NCBI RefSeq assembly: GCF_937891315.1
Contig: NZ_CALAGI010000042.1
Location: 1-47,760, forward strand
DNA length: 47,760 nt
Direction of reading: 5' to 3'
Source of the DNA: an uncultured Amaricoccus sp.
GTDB lineage: Bacteria; Pseudomonadota; Alphaproteobacteria; Rhodobacterales; Rhodobacteraceae
Below, in pieces: positions 41,156 to 47,760 of this stretch. Below the pieces are notes generated by a model. That model was not told the origin of the DNA. It ran no database searches and saw nothing but the letters and a program-made list of their open reading frames with translations. Positions within the stretch are counted from its first letter, which is position 1, and every line of letters begins with the position of its first letter. A program made the translations under genes and the position numbers.

Positions 41156-41550
41156 AGCGTGACCTGGAGGCCATTCGAAGAATTCTGCTTTCGGCAGAAA
41201 ACTCTGAATACAGACTATTTGAGATTGGCCATTGGTCTCGATGTAACGAGTGGAATGATGAAGATTTTTCGCTGGACTCAAAGTTCTCTGATCACGAATT
41301 GTATCAAATAGACAAACTATTTGAAGCTGGGTACGTAAAAAAAGATAGCGATGAACATGGATTCAGTTATTTTGAAATAACCTGGATTGGACATGATTAC
41401 TTGGACGCAATCCGCAATGGCACGGTTTGGGAGCAAACGACCCGTGCCTTAGCGGAGAACGGAGGGAGCATGACACTAGAGGTAGTGAAAGCTCTAGCTC
41501 TTGGGTTTGCGAAGAAGCAACTAGAAAAACACACTGGACTTGAGCTATGA
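41152..41550 (+). CDS. DUF2513 protein, A+T-rich gene inserted between pheS and pheT
   Basis: The 132-residue protein starts at GTG with MKRDLEAIRRILLSAE, the standard DUF2513 beginning. It continues through a winged-helix-like region (HELYQIDKLFEAGYVKKDS), the signature ITWIGHDYLDAIRNGTVWEQ at 76-95, and a C-terminal helix ending in KKQLEKHTGLEL. The function of the family is unknown; members occur in phages and mobile islands. By hand count 132 of 300 bases (44%) in 41221-41520 are G or C, far below its neighbours, and codons such as AGA, ATA and CTA are used. It overlaps pheS by GTGA and pheT by ATGA. Confidence 0.88.
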   Translation: MKRDLEAIRRILLSAENSEYRLFEIGHWSRCNEWNDEDFSLDSKFSDHELYQIDKLFEAGYVKKDSDEHGFSYFEITWIGHDYLDAIRNGTVWEQTTRALAENGGSMTLEVVKALALGFAKKQLEKHTGLEL

Positions 41551-43952
41551 AATTCACCCTCGCCTGGCTCAAGGATCATCTCGACACTTCGGCGACGCTG
41601 GAGGAGATCACCTTCGCGCTGACCGATCTCGGGCTCGAGGTCGAGGGGGTGGTCGATCCCGGGGCGGAGCTCGCGGCCTTCACGGTGGGCGAGATCCTCG
41701 AGGCGAGCCCGCATCCCGACGCCGACAAGCTGCGCGTCTGCCGGGTGGCGACGGCGGCGGGCGAAACCCAGATCGTCTGTGGCGCGCCGAACGCCCGCGC
41801 CGGCATCAAGGTCGTGGTCTCGAAACCCGGCGACTATATCCCCGGCATCGACACGACGATCAAGGTCGGCAAGATCCGCGGCGTCGAGAGCTTCGGAATG
41901 ATGCTGAGCGAGCGCGAGATGAAGCTGTCGGACGCGCATGAGGGTATCCTCGAACTACCCGCCGAGGCGCCGGTCGGGGCGCGCTTCGTCGATGTGCGGC
42001 GTTTCGATCCGGTGATCGACATTGCCATCACCCCGAACCGCCCCGACGCGCTCGGCGTCGCCGGCATCGCCCGCGACCTCGCCGCCCGCGGGCTCGGTAC
42101 CGTGATCACGCCGGCGGTCGAGCCGGTTCCCGGCGTGGAGCCCGCGCCGGTGCCGGTCTATCTGGCGCCCGACGTGGCGGGGGAGGCCTGCCCGCTGTTT
42201 CTCGCCCGGCTGATCCGGGGGGTGCGCAACGGTCCCTCGCCCCGGTGGCTGCAGGACCGGCTGCGCGCCATTGGCCTGCGGCCGATTTCGGCGCTGGTCG
42301 ATATCACCAACTATGTCACCTTCGATCGCGGCCGGCCGCTGCATGTGTTCGACGCCGACAAGGTTCAGGGCGGCCTGACCGTGCGGCTGGCGCGGCCGGG
42401 CGAGAGCCTGCGCGCGCTCGACGGCAAGGACTATGCCTTCGACGGCTCCGAGACGCTGGTCTGCGACGCGCACGGGCCGGAGAGCATCGGCGGGATCATG
42501 GGCGGTCTGCGCTCGGGCTGTACCGAGGAAACGGTGAACGTGCTGGTCGAGGCCGCCTGGTTCGATCCGGTGCGCACCGCGCGCGCCGGGCGGCGCCTGC
42601 GCGTCAATTCCGACGCGCGCTATCGTTTCGAGCGCGGGGTCGATCCGGAGTTCACCCGGCCCGGTATCGAACTGGCGACGCGGCTGATCCTCGATCTCTG
42701 CGGTGGCGAGCCGGCCGAGGTCTTCACCGCCGGCCGTCCGCCGGCGACGGCGCGCGGCTTCCGGCTCGATCCGGCGCGCGTCGTCTCGCTGGTCGGCATG
42801 GAGATCGCCGCGCCGGAACAGGCGCGGATCCTGAAGGCGCTCGGCTTCGGCGTCACCGAGGCCGGGGCGGGGTTCGAGGTCGCCGTGCCGTCCTGGCGGC
42901 TCGATGTGCATGGCGAGGCCGATCTGGTCGAGGAAATCGCCCGCGTCGCCTCGCTGACCAAGCTCGAGGGCAAGCCGCTGACCCGCCCGGCGGGCGTGGC
43001 GCGACCGATCCTGACCCCCGGCCAGCGCCGCGAGGGTCAGGTCCGCCGAACCGTCGCCGCGCTCGGCTACAACGAATGCGTGACTTACAGCTTCATCGAC
43101 GATCAGGCGGCGGGCCTGTTCGGCGGCGGCTCCGAGGCGACGCGGCTGGAAAATCCGATCAGTTCGGAGATGAGCCATCTGCGCCCCGACCTGCTGCCCG
43201 GCCTGCTGCGGGCCGCCGCGCGCAACCAGGCCCGCGGCTTCGCCGATCTCGCGCTGTTCGAGGTGGGGCAGGTGTTTCCGGGCGGCGAGCCGGGTGAGCA
43301 GACGCTGGTCGCGACCGGCCTGCGCGTCGGCGCCGCCGCGCCGCGCAACAGCCATGGCACCCGCCGGCCGGTCGATCTCTACGACGCCCGCGCCGACGCG
43401 GAGGCGGCGCTCGCCGCGATCGGCGCGCCGGCCACGCCGATGATCCAGCGCGCGGCGCCGGATTGGTTCCATCCCGGCCGCTCGGCGCTGCTCACGCTCG
43501 GGCCGAAGGTGGTGCTCGCCGCCTTCGGCGAGCTGCATCCGCGGGTTTTGGCCGCGCTCGATGTCAAGGGTCCGGCCGTCGCCTTCACCCTTCAACTCGC
43601 CAACGTGCCGTTTCCCAAGGTCCGGAGCGCCACCCGCCCGCCACTTGCCATCTCCGACCTGCAGGCGGTCGAGCGCGATTTCGCCTTCGTGCTCGACACG
43701 CGCGTCGAGGCGGAGGCGGTGCTGAAGGCGGCCCGCGCCGCCGACAAGGCGCTTATCTCGAACGTGTCCGTCTTCGACCTCTTCGAGGGGCCGAAGGCCG
43801 AGGCGCAGATGGGCGCCGGCAAGAAGTCCGTCGCCATCGCCGTCCGCCTGCAGCCGACCGCGGCCACCCTGACCGAGGCCGAGATCGAAGCCGTCTCGGC
43901 CAAGGTCGTCGCCGGCGTCGCCAAGGCCACCGGCGGCGTGCTCCGCGCCTGA
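41547..43952 (+). CDS. pheT: Phenylalanine--tRNA ligase beta subunit
   Basis: This 801-residue protein has the bacterial PheT domains: N-terminal MKFTLAWLKDHLD, a tRNA-binding EMAP-like domain (about 40-150), B3/B4 editing region (about 200-390), B5 (about 400-475), the catalytic-like core and a C-terminal ferredoxin-fold anticodon-binding domain ending ATGGVLRA. Its ATG lies inside the stop of the DUF2513 gene and has no strong Shine-Dalgarno, so its translation is probably coupled to that gene. Confidence 0.97.
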   Translation: MKFTLAWLKDHLDTSATLEEITFALTDLGLEVEGVVDPGAELAAFTVGEILEASPHPDADKLRVCRVATAAGETQIVCGAPNARAGIKVVVSKPGDYIPGIDTTIKVGKIRGVESFGMMLSEREMKLSDAHEGILELPAEAPVGARFVDVRRFDPVIDIAITPNRPDALGVAGIARDLAARGLGTVITPAVEPVPGVEPAPVPVYLAPDVAGEACPLFLARLIRGVRNGPSPRWLQDRLRAIGLRPISALVDITNYVTFDRGRPLHVFDADKVQGGLTVRLARPGESLRALDGKDYAFDGSETLVCDAHGPESIGGIMGGLRSGCTEETVNVLVEAAWFDPVRTARAGRRLRVNSDARYRFERGVDPEFTRPGIELATRLILDLCGGEPAEVFTAGRPPATARGFRLDPARVVSLVGMEIAAPEQARILKALGFGVTEAGAGFEVAVPSWRLDVHGEADLVEEIARVASLTKLEGKPLTRPAGVARPILTPGQRREGQVRRTVAALGYNECVTYSFIDDQAAGLFGGGSEATRLENPISSEMSHLRPDLLPGLLRAAARNQARGFADLALFEVGQVFPGGEPGEQTLVATGLRVGAAAPRNSHGTRRPVDLYDARADAEAALAAIGAPATPMIQRAAPDWFHPGRSALLTLGPKVVLAAFGELHPRVLAALDVKGPAVAFTLQLANVPFPKVRSATRPPLAISDLQAVERDFAFVLDTRVEAEAVLKAARAADKALISNVSVFDLFEGPKAEAQMGAGKKSVAIAVRLQPTAATLTEAEIEAVSAKVVAGVAKATGGVLRA

Positions 43953-44084
43953 GCGAATTTCTCGCGCGCCATCGGGGCGCCGGCCGGCGTGGCGGTTTCC
44001 ACCGATCCGCCGCGTGGCGAAATAGCTTGCCACGGCGCGCCGGGCCGCCATTCTTTGGGCGTGAAACATCAGGAGACGCATGGG

Positions 44085-44510
44085 ATGCTCAAGGAATTCC
44101 GGGACTTCATCGCCCGCGGAAATGTCATGGATCTGGCGGTCGGTATCATCATCGGCGCGGCCTTCACCGCGATCGTCAATTCGCTGGTCTCCGATCTCAT
44201 CAATCCGCTGATCGGCCTCTTCACCGGCGGGGTCGATTTCTCCAATCTGTTCTTCGCGATGTCGACCGAGGAATTCCCGTCGGTGGCGGCGGCGGAGGCG
44301 GCGGGGGTCGCGGTCTTCCGCTATGGCTCCTTCATCACCGCGATCATCAATTTCCTCATCATCGCCTGGGTGGTGTTCCTGCTGGTCAAGGCGATGAACA
44401 AGCTCCAGGCCACCGTGACGAAGCCGGAGGAGCCAGTCCCGGCCGGTCCGACCCAGGAGGATCTGCTGGTCGAGATCCGGGATCTGCTGCGGGCGCGGCC
44501 GTCGGTCTGA
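44085..44510 (+). CDS. mscL: Large-conductance mechanosensitive channel
   Basis: The 141-residue protein starts MLKEFRDFIARGNVMDLAVGIIIGAAFTAIVNSLVSDLINPLIG, the typical MscL N-terminus and first pore helix. The second helix is ITAIINFLIIAWVVFLLVKAMNKL, and a helical cytoplasmic bundle ends the protein. It opens under hypo-osmotic stress. AGGAG precedes ATG 44085. The periplasmic loop with STEEFPSVAAAEAAG is within the usual length range. Confidence 0.95.
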   Translation: MLKEFRDFIARGNVMDLAVGIIIGAAFTAIVNSLVSDLINPLIGLFTGGVDFSNLFFAMSTEEFPSVAAAEAAGVAVFRYGSFITAIINFLIIAWVVFLLVKAMNKLQATVTKPEEPVPAGPTQEDLLVEIRDLLRARPSV

Positions 44511-44523
44511 CGGAGGCGGACCC

Positions 44524-44853
44524 TCAGATCCCGAACAGGAAGATGGCGAGGTAGAGCGTCGCCATCCCCGCCGCGATGGCGCCGAGCGTGTTGCGGGTGA
44601 TCGCCCCGATCGCCAGCGCGGCGATGGCGGCGGCGATGCGCGGGGCGTCGGCGTGGCCCCCCGTCGCCGCCGGCCAGACCACCAGCGGCGCGACGAGGCC
44701 CGGCATCACCGCGACCGGCACATAACGCAGCAGCCGCGAGGCCCAGCCGGGCAGCGGCCGGTCGCCGATCAGCCCGAGGAACGACACGCGGATGAGATAG
44801 GTGCCGATCCCGAGGCAGAGGATCACCAGCCAGATCGACGCGCTCCGGCTCAT
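44524..44853 (-). CDS. azlD: AzlD family branched-chain amino acid exporter subunit
   Basis: This 109-residue hydrophobic protein has three to four helices and the sequence GIGTYLIRVSFLGLIGDRPLPGWASRLLRYVPVAVMPGLVAPLV, characteristic of AzlD/YgaH. It partners AzlC to export branched-chain amino acids or methionine. Its start overlaps the azlC stop by 4 bp. It ends 13 nt from the convergent mscL stop. Confidence 0.92.
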   Translation of the reverse strand: MSRSASIWLVILCLGIGTYLIRVSFLGLIGDRPLPGWASRLLRYVPVAVMPGLVAPLVVWPAATGGHADAPRIAAAIAALAIGAITRNTLGAIAAGMATLYLAIFLFGI

Positions 44854-45557
44854 CGCCGCCGCTCCAACAGCAGCTCCACCCCGGCGCCGGTCAGCATGGC
44901 GAGCAGCGCCGCGATCAGGAGCCAGAGATTGTAGGGCATCCAGGCGAGCGCCAGCGACACCGCGACCGAGACGAAGGCCGCCGCCAGATGCGGCAGGCCG
45001 CGCAGCATCGGCGCGACCAGGGCGATGAAGGTGACCGGCACCGCGAAATCCAGCGCCAGCGCGGGCGGGATCGCCGCGCCGACCAGCGCGCCCGCCAGGC
45101 TCGCCGCGTACCAGAGCGGACAAATCGCGACGGCGGAGCCAAACAGATGCCACATCCGCTCGTCCACGCTCATCGGCGGGCGGAGCGTCGCATTCGAGAT
45201 CGTCGTGCCGTAGGTCTGGTCGGTCAGCACATAGCCGGCCAGCGCGCGCTGCCAGAAGGGCGCCGCCCCGACCAACGGCGCGATGCTCGCCGAATACATC
45301 GCGAGCCGCAGGTTCACCGCCAGCGACGTCACGATCACGATCAGGAGCGGCGCCTGGTCGGACAGCAGCTGCAGCGCCGTGAATTGCGATGCGCCGGCGA
45401 CCACGAAGACGCTCATCCCGAGAATCTGCGCGAGGTTCCAGCCCGCCTCGCTCGCCGCGACGCCGAACATGAGGCCAAAGGGCACTACGACCAGCGCGAA
45501 GGGTACCACGTCCCGCAGGCCGAGGAGGAATGCCCGGCGGCGCGGCGCCTGTTCCAT
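44850..45557 (-). CDS. azlC: AzlC family branched-chain amino acid exporter subunit
   Basis: This 235-residue membrane protein has AzlC motifs VVPFGLMFGVAASEAGW, VFVVAGASQFTALQLL and NLRLAMYSASIAPLV. It forms the larger subunit of the AzlCD exporter. ATG 45557 (MEQAPRRRAFLLGLRD) is chosen because GGGGA lies upstream; an ATG at 45590 would add 11 residues with weaker support. Confidence 0.92.
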   Translation of the reverse strand: MEQAPRRRAFLLGLRDVVPFALVVVPFGLMFGVAASEAGWNLAQILGMSVFVVAGASQFTALQLLSDQAPLLIVIVTSLAVNLRLAMYSASIAPLVGAAPFWQRALAGYVLTDQTYGTTISNATLRPPMSVDERMWHLFGSAVAICPLWYAASLAGALVGAAIPPALALDFAVPVTFIALVAPMLRGLPHLAAAFVSVAVSLALAWMPYNLWLLIAALLAMLTGAGVELLLERRR

Positions 45558-45715
45558 GGACGAATTTCCCCAAGGTCGGCGGCGGGACATGAGCTTGTCG
45601 CTTGGCGACGCCTTGTCCGTGCGTCTATCGTGAGACGCCGCCGCGCTTCAACCCCGGAAATGATCACGGTCCTCGCCTTCCTCCGCCGTTCGGCGCCCCC
45701 GCGATCGCCAGCCGC

Positions 45716-46324
45716 GTGATCGGCGGGGTCATCCTCGCGGGGGGCGGCTCGATCCGCCTCGGCGGCGGCGACAAATGCCTGCTGACACTCGGCGACCGGC
45801 CGATCCTCGCACATGTGATCGCCCGTCTGCGCCCCGGCGTCGAGGCTCTGGCGCTGAGCGCGAACGGCGATCCGGCGCGCTTCACCCCCTTCGGCCTGCC
45901 GGTGCTGCCGGACGGGCCGCCGGGCGCGGTCGGGCCGCTCGCGGGGGTGCTCGCCGGGCTCGATTGGGGCGCCGGGCGGGGGTTCGAGGCAATCGTGACC
46001 GCCGCCGCCGACACGCCGGCCTTTCCGAGCGACCTCGTGACTGTCCTGCGCGCCGCCGCCGAGGGTCGACCGCTGGCGATCGCGGTCACGGAGGGACCCG
46101 ACGGGCGGCGCGCGCATCCGACCTTCGGCCTCTGGCCCGTCGCCCTGCGCGCGCCATTGCGCGCCGCCCTCGCCGCGGGCGAGCGCCGCGTCCGGCGCTT
46201 CGCGGAAACCATGGGCTGCGCGGCGGCGATCTTTCCCGATCCAGGGGGGGACGCCTTCTTCAACATCAATACCCCCGCCGATCTCGATCTTGCCCGCGGC
46301 CGGCTCGCCGCCAGCGGGGGATGA
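45716..46324 (+). CDS. mobA: Molybdenum cofactor guanylyltransferase
   Basis: This protein of about 202 residues has the GTP-binding start GVILAGGGSIRLGGGDKCLL, AVGPLAGVLAGLDW, the metal site AAADTPAFPSDL, and a C-terminal FFNINTPADLDLA. It attaches GMP to molybdopterin to make bis-MGD for DMSO-reductase-family enzymes. The start is taken as GTG 45716 (MIGGVILAGG), as the family starts just before this motif; an in-frame ATG at 45602 would add 38 unrelated residues. No Shine-Dalgarno is clear. Confidence 0.9.
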   Translation: MIGGVILAGGGSIRLGGGDKCLLTLGDRPILAHVIARLRPGVEALALSANGDPARFTPFGLPVLPDGPPGAVGPLAGVLAGLDWGAGRGFEAIVTAAADTPAFPSDLVTVLRAAAEGRPLAIAVTEGPDGRRAHPTFGLWPVALRAPLRAALAAGERRVRRFAETMGCAAAIFPDPGGDAFFNINTPADLDLARGRLAASGG

Positions 46325-46394
46325 GGCGTCCCGGCCACGCGGGACCGGCGCGTTCCGCGCGCGTGACGATCACGCTTGCCCGGGCCGCGGAGGG

Positions 46395-47654
46395 ATGAAA
46401 TGGGAGGCGACAGCCCGTCGCCCGGTCGTCCGCGCATTCGGTCCATCGCCCCAGGTCCATCGCCCCAGGTCCATCGCCTTGTCCTCGCCCCTGTTGTCGC
46501 GGCCGGGTGTTCACACCACGGCTTTCTACATGGCCTTCTTCATGGCCAACGGCGTGCATTTGCCGTTCTGGCCGCTCTGGCTCGAGAGCTGGGGCCTGAC
46601 GGCGAGCGAGGTCGGGCTCTTCACCGCGCTCGGCATCGGCGTACGCGTGGTGGCGGGCCTCGTCATCCCCGCGATGGCCGACCGGCTCGACGCGCGCCGT
46701 GCGACCATCGTCGCCTGCGCGCTCGCCGGGGCGCTGATCTTCGTCGGCCACCTCTGGATTCGCGACAAGGCGGTGCTGCTGCTCGCGACACTGGCGGCGG
46801 GCGCGATGATGGCCGGCATCAGTCCGATCGGCGAGGCGCTCGGCGTCGCCGCCGCGCGCATCTTCGGCTTTTCCTACGCGCCGACCCGCGGCATCGGCTC
46901 GATCGGCTTTCTCACCGCCAATCTGCTGGTCGGGGCGCTGATCGCCTCGACCGGCGTGATGATCGCGCTCTGGTGGATCGTCGGCTGTCTCCTCGCGACC
47001 ATGACGCTCGCCTGGCACCATCCGGGCGGACAGCGGCTCCAGGGCCAGACGCCGCCGAGGATCGGCGAGATCCGCCAGCTCGTGCTCAATCCGGTCTTCG
47101 CCGTCTTCGTCGCCGCGCTCGCCTTCACACAGGCGAGCCACGCGGTGTTCTATGCCTATGGCACGATCCACTGGACGGCGCTCGGTCTCGGCGAATCGCG
47201 GATCGGCGCGCTCTGGGCGACCGGGGTCGGGGCCGAGGTGGTGTTCATGGTGACCATCGGCGCCTGGATGACGCGCGCCCTGGGGCCGGTGGGGTCGCTC
47301 ACCCTGTCGGGCGTCGCCGGGGTGGTGCGCTGGGGCGCGATGATGTTCGATCCGACGGGCTGGATCCTCTGGCCGCTGACCGCGCTCCATGCCTTCACCT
47401 TCGCGATCGGTCATCTCGGGGCGATGGCCTTCATCTCGCGCGCCATCCCGCCCCGCTTCGGCGCGGCGGCGCAAGGCGCGGCGGCGGCGATGGCGGCGGG
47501 CCTCGTTCTCGCCCTCGGCATGGCGGCGGCGGCGGCGGTCTATCCGACGCTTGGCGGCCTCACCTACGGCATCGGCGTCCTGATGTCGGCGATCGGCCTC
47601 GGGGTCTGCGCCCGGCTTGCCCGCGTCTGGCACGGCGAGGAACTGGCGGTCTGA
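46395..47654 (+). CDS. MFS transporter, HcaT/nucleoside-permease-like (MFS_1_like)
   Basis: This protein of up to 419 residues has 12 hydrophobic segments. It starts its first helix with FYMAFFMANGVHLPFWPLWLESWGLTASEVGLFTALGIGVRVVAG, typical of the HcaT/PMT-like MFS_1_like group. SYAPTRGIGSIGF in mid-protein and GHLGAMAFISRAIPPRFGAAAQG near helix 10 also fit. Substrate is unknown. The start is insecure: ATG 46395 is nearly abutted by GGAGG, and a 14-bp tandem repeat falls within the first codons; TTG 46479 is an alternative giving a normal short N-terminus. Confidence 0.82.
   Translation: MKWEATARRPVVRAFGPSPQVHRPRSIALSSPLLSRPGVHTTAFYMAFFMANGVHLPFWPLWLESWGLTASEVGLFTALGIGVRVVAGLVIPAMADRLDARRATIVACALAGALIFVGHLWIRDKAVLLLATLAAGAMMAGISPIGEALGVAAARIFGFSYAPTRGIGSIGFLTANLLVGALIASTGVMIALWWIVGCLLATMTLAWHHPGGQRLQGQTPPRIGEIRQLVLNPVFAVFVAALAFTQASHAVFYAYGTIHWTALGLGESRIGALWATGVGAEVVFMVTIGAWMTRALGPVGSLTLSGVAGVVRWGAMMFDPTGWILWPLTALHAFTFAIGHLGAMAFISRAIPPRFGAAAQGAAAAMAAGLVLALGMAAAAAVYPTLGGLTYGIGVLMSAIGLGVCARLARVWHGEELAV
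46441..46478 (+). repeat. 14-bp tandem repeat, 2.7 units
   Basis: GTCCATCGCCCCAG at 46441-46454 is repeated exactly at 46455-46468 and for 10 nt at 46469-46478. The unit length is not a multiple of three. Confidence 0.9.
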
Positions 47655-47715
47655 TACGAACACCGGCTGATCGGCTCGGTCCCTTGTCCCGAACGGCGCC
47701 TCGGCCCGGATCAGG

Positions 47716-47736
47716 CGACAGTCCAGTGGACTGTCG
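47716..47736. repeat. 21-bp perfect palindrome in the last spacer
   Basis: CGACAGTCCA (47716-47725), one G, then TGGACTGTCG (47727-47736), a perfect 10-bp inverted repeat about 60 nt after the MFS stop. No T-run follows, so it is not an obvious intrinsic terminator. It could equally lie within the 3' end of a minus-strand gene that enters from beyond the window. Confidence 0.6.
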
Positions 47737-47760
47737 ACCCGGGACGTTGGCCTTCGACCA

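Noticed and set aside
1..47760. Search by eye for CRISPR arrays, tRNA genes, integrases and transposases
   Set aside because: No regularly spaced direct repeats, cloverleaf-like tRNA sequence or recombinase motif was seen, so the repeats reported cannot be tied to a known mobile element from this window alone.

Overview
The window is a G+C-rich stretch of an alphaproteobacterial chromosome. A Rhodobacterales-like host fits best: there is an hprK-rapZ-EIIA(Man)-HPr cluster beside pckA, a TrcR/DUF1013 regulator, a DUF1244 gene next to an N-formylglutamate amidohydrolase-like gene, a DgcN/DgcA pair, and Shine-Dalgarno-led genes with many 4-bp ATGA overlaps. This placement is inference from gene content. 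Nearly everything is ordinary chromosomal housekeeping or metabolism; no tRNA, rRNA, CRISPR array, integrase or transposase was seen.

Layout. 0-6 kb: the tail of a YceI gene with a cytochrome b561, a TetR regulator with a DUF2852 membrane protein and a palindromic operator, then the PTS phosphorelay genes (HPr, EIIA, RapZ, short HprK) divergent from PEP carboxykinase. 6-15.5 kb: an FAD amine oxidase, a decayed PHB-depolymerase fragment, an ECF sigma factor with two tandem NrsF/DUF1109 anti-sigma-like proteins, an OpgC-type membrane protein, a thiamine-diphosphate enzyme, a secreted esterase, a small membrane protein and a TTC38-like TPR protein. 15.6-23.7 kb: a complete guanidine-uptake and carboxylation operon (ABC transporter, two DUF1989 carboxyguanidine deiminase-type subunits, urea/guanidine carboxylase) preceded by a clear guanidine-I (ykkC) riboswitch. 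23.8-28.2 kb: ribosomal proteins L20 and L35, pyruvate kinase, N-formylglutamate amidohydrolase, DUF1244. 27.3-30.2 kb: a D-amino-acid operon (D-amino acid aminotransferase, DgcA-like epimerase, DgcN). 30.3-38.3 kb: an alpha/beta hydrolase, a receiver-only protein, a thiolase, a DHA2 transporter, an ABM monooxygenase, an unusual SDR, TrcR and an RNase T2. 38.5-47.7 kb: MgtE, the pheS-pheT operon interrupted by an A+T-rich DUF2513 gene, MscL, AzlC/AzlD, MobA and an MFS permease.

The observations most worth a second look are: (1) the foreign-looking DUF2513 gene inserted exactly between pheS and pheT with GTGA and ATGA overlaps on its two sides; (2) the guanidine operon, with an aptamer, a plausible ribosome-binding-site sequestering switch, and no allophanate hydrolase where the operon ends; (3) a 101-bp dispersed element (84% identical copies) sitting directly behind two unrelated genes; (4) two tandem NrsF paralogs and matching GTAACG-N16-CGNA promoter candidates before the second NrsF gene and the TPR gene; (5) a 19-bp exact direct repeat bracketing mgtE; (6) enzymes with altered catalytic residues (SDR Lys to Cys, RNase T2 Glu to Gln, receiver domain without its Lys).

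All calls come from reading the sequence and from recalled family features. No database search was run.
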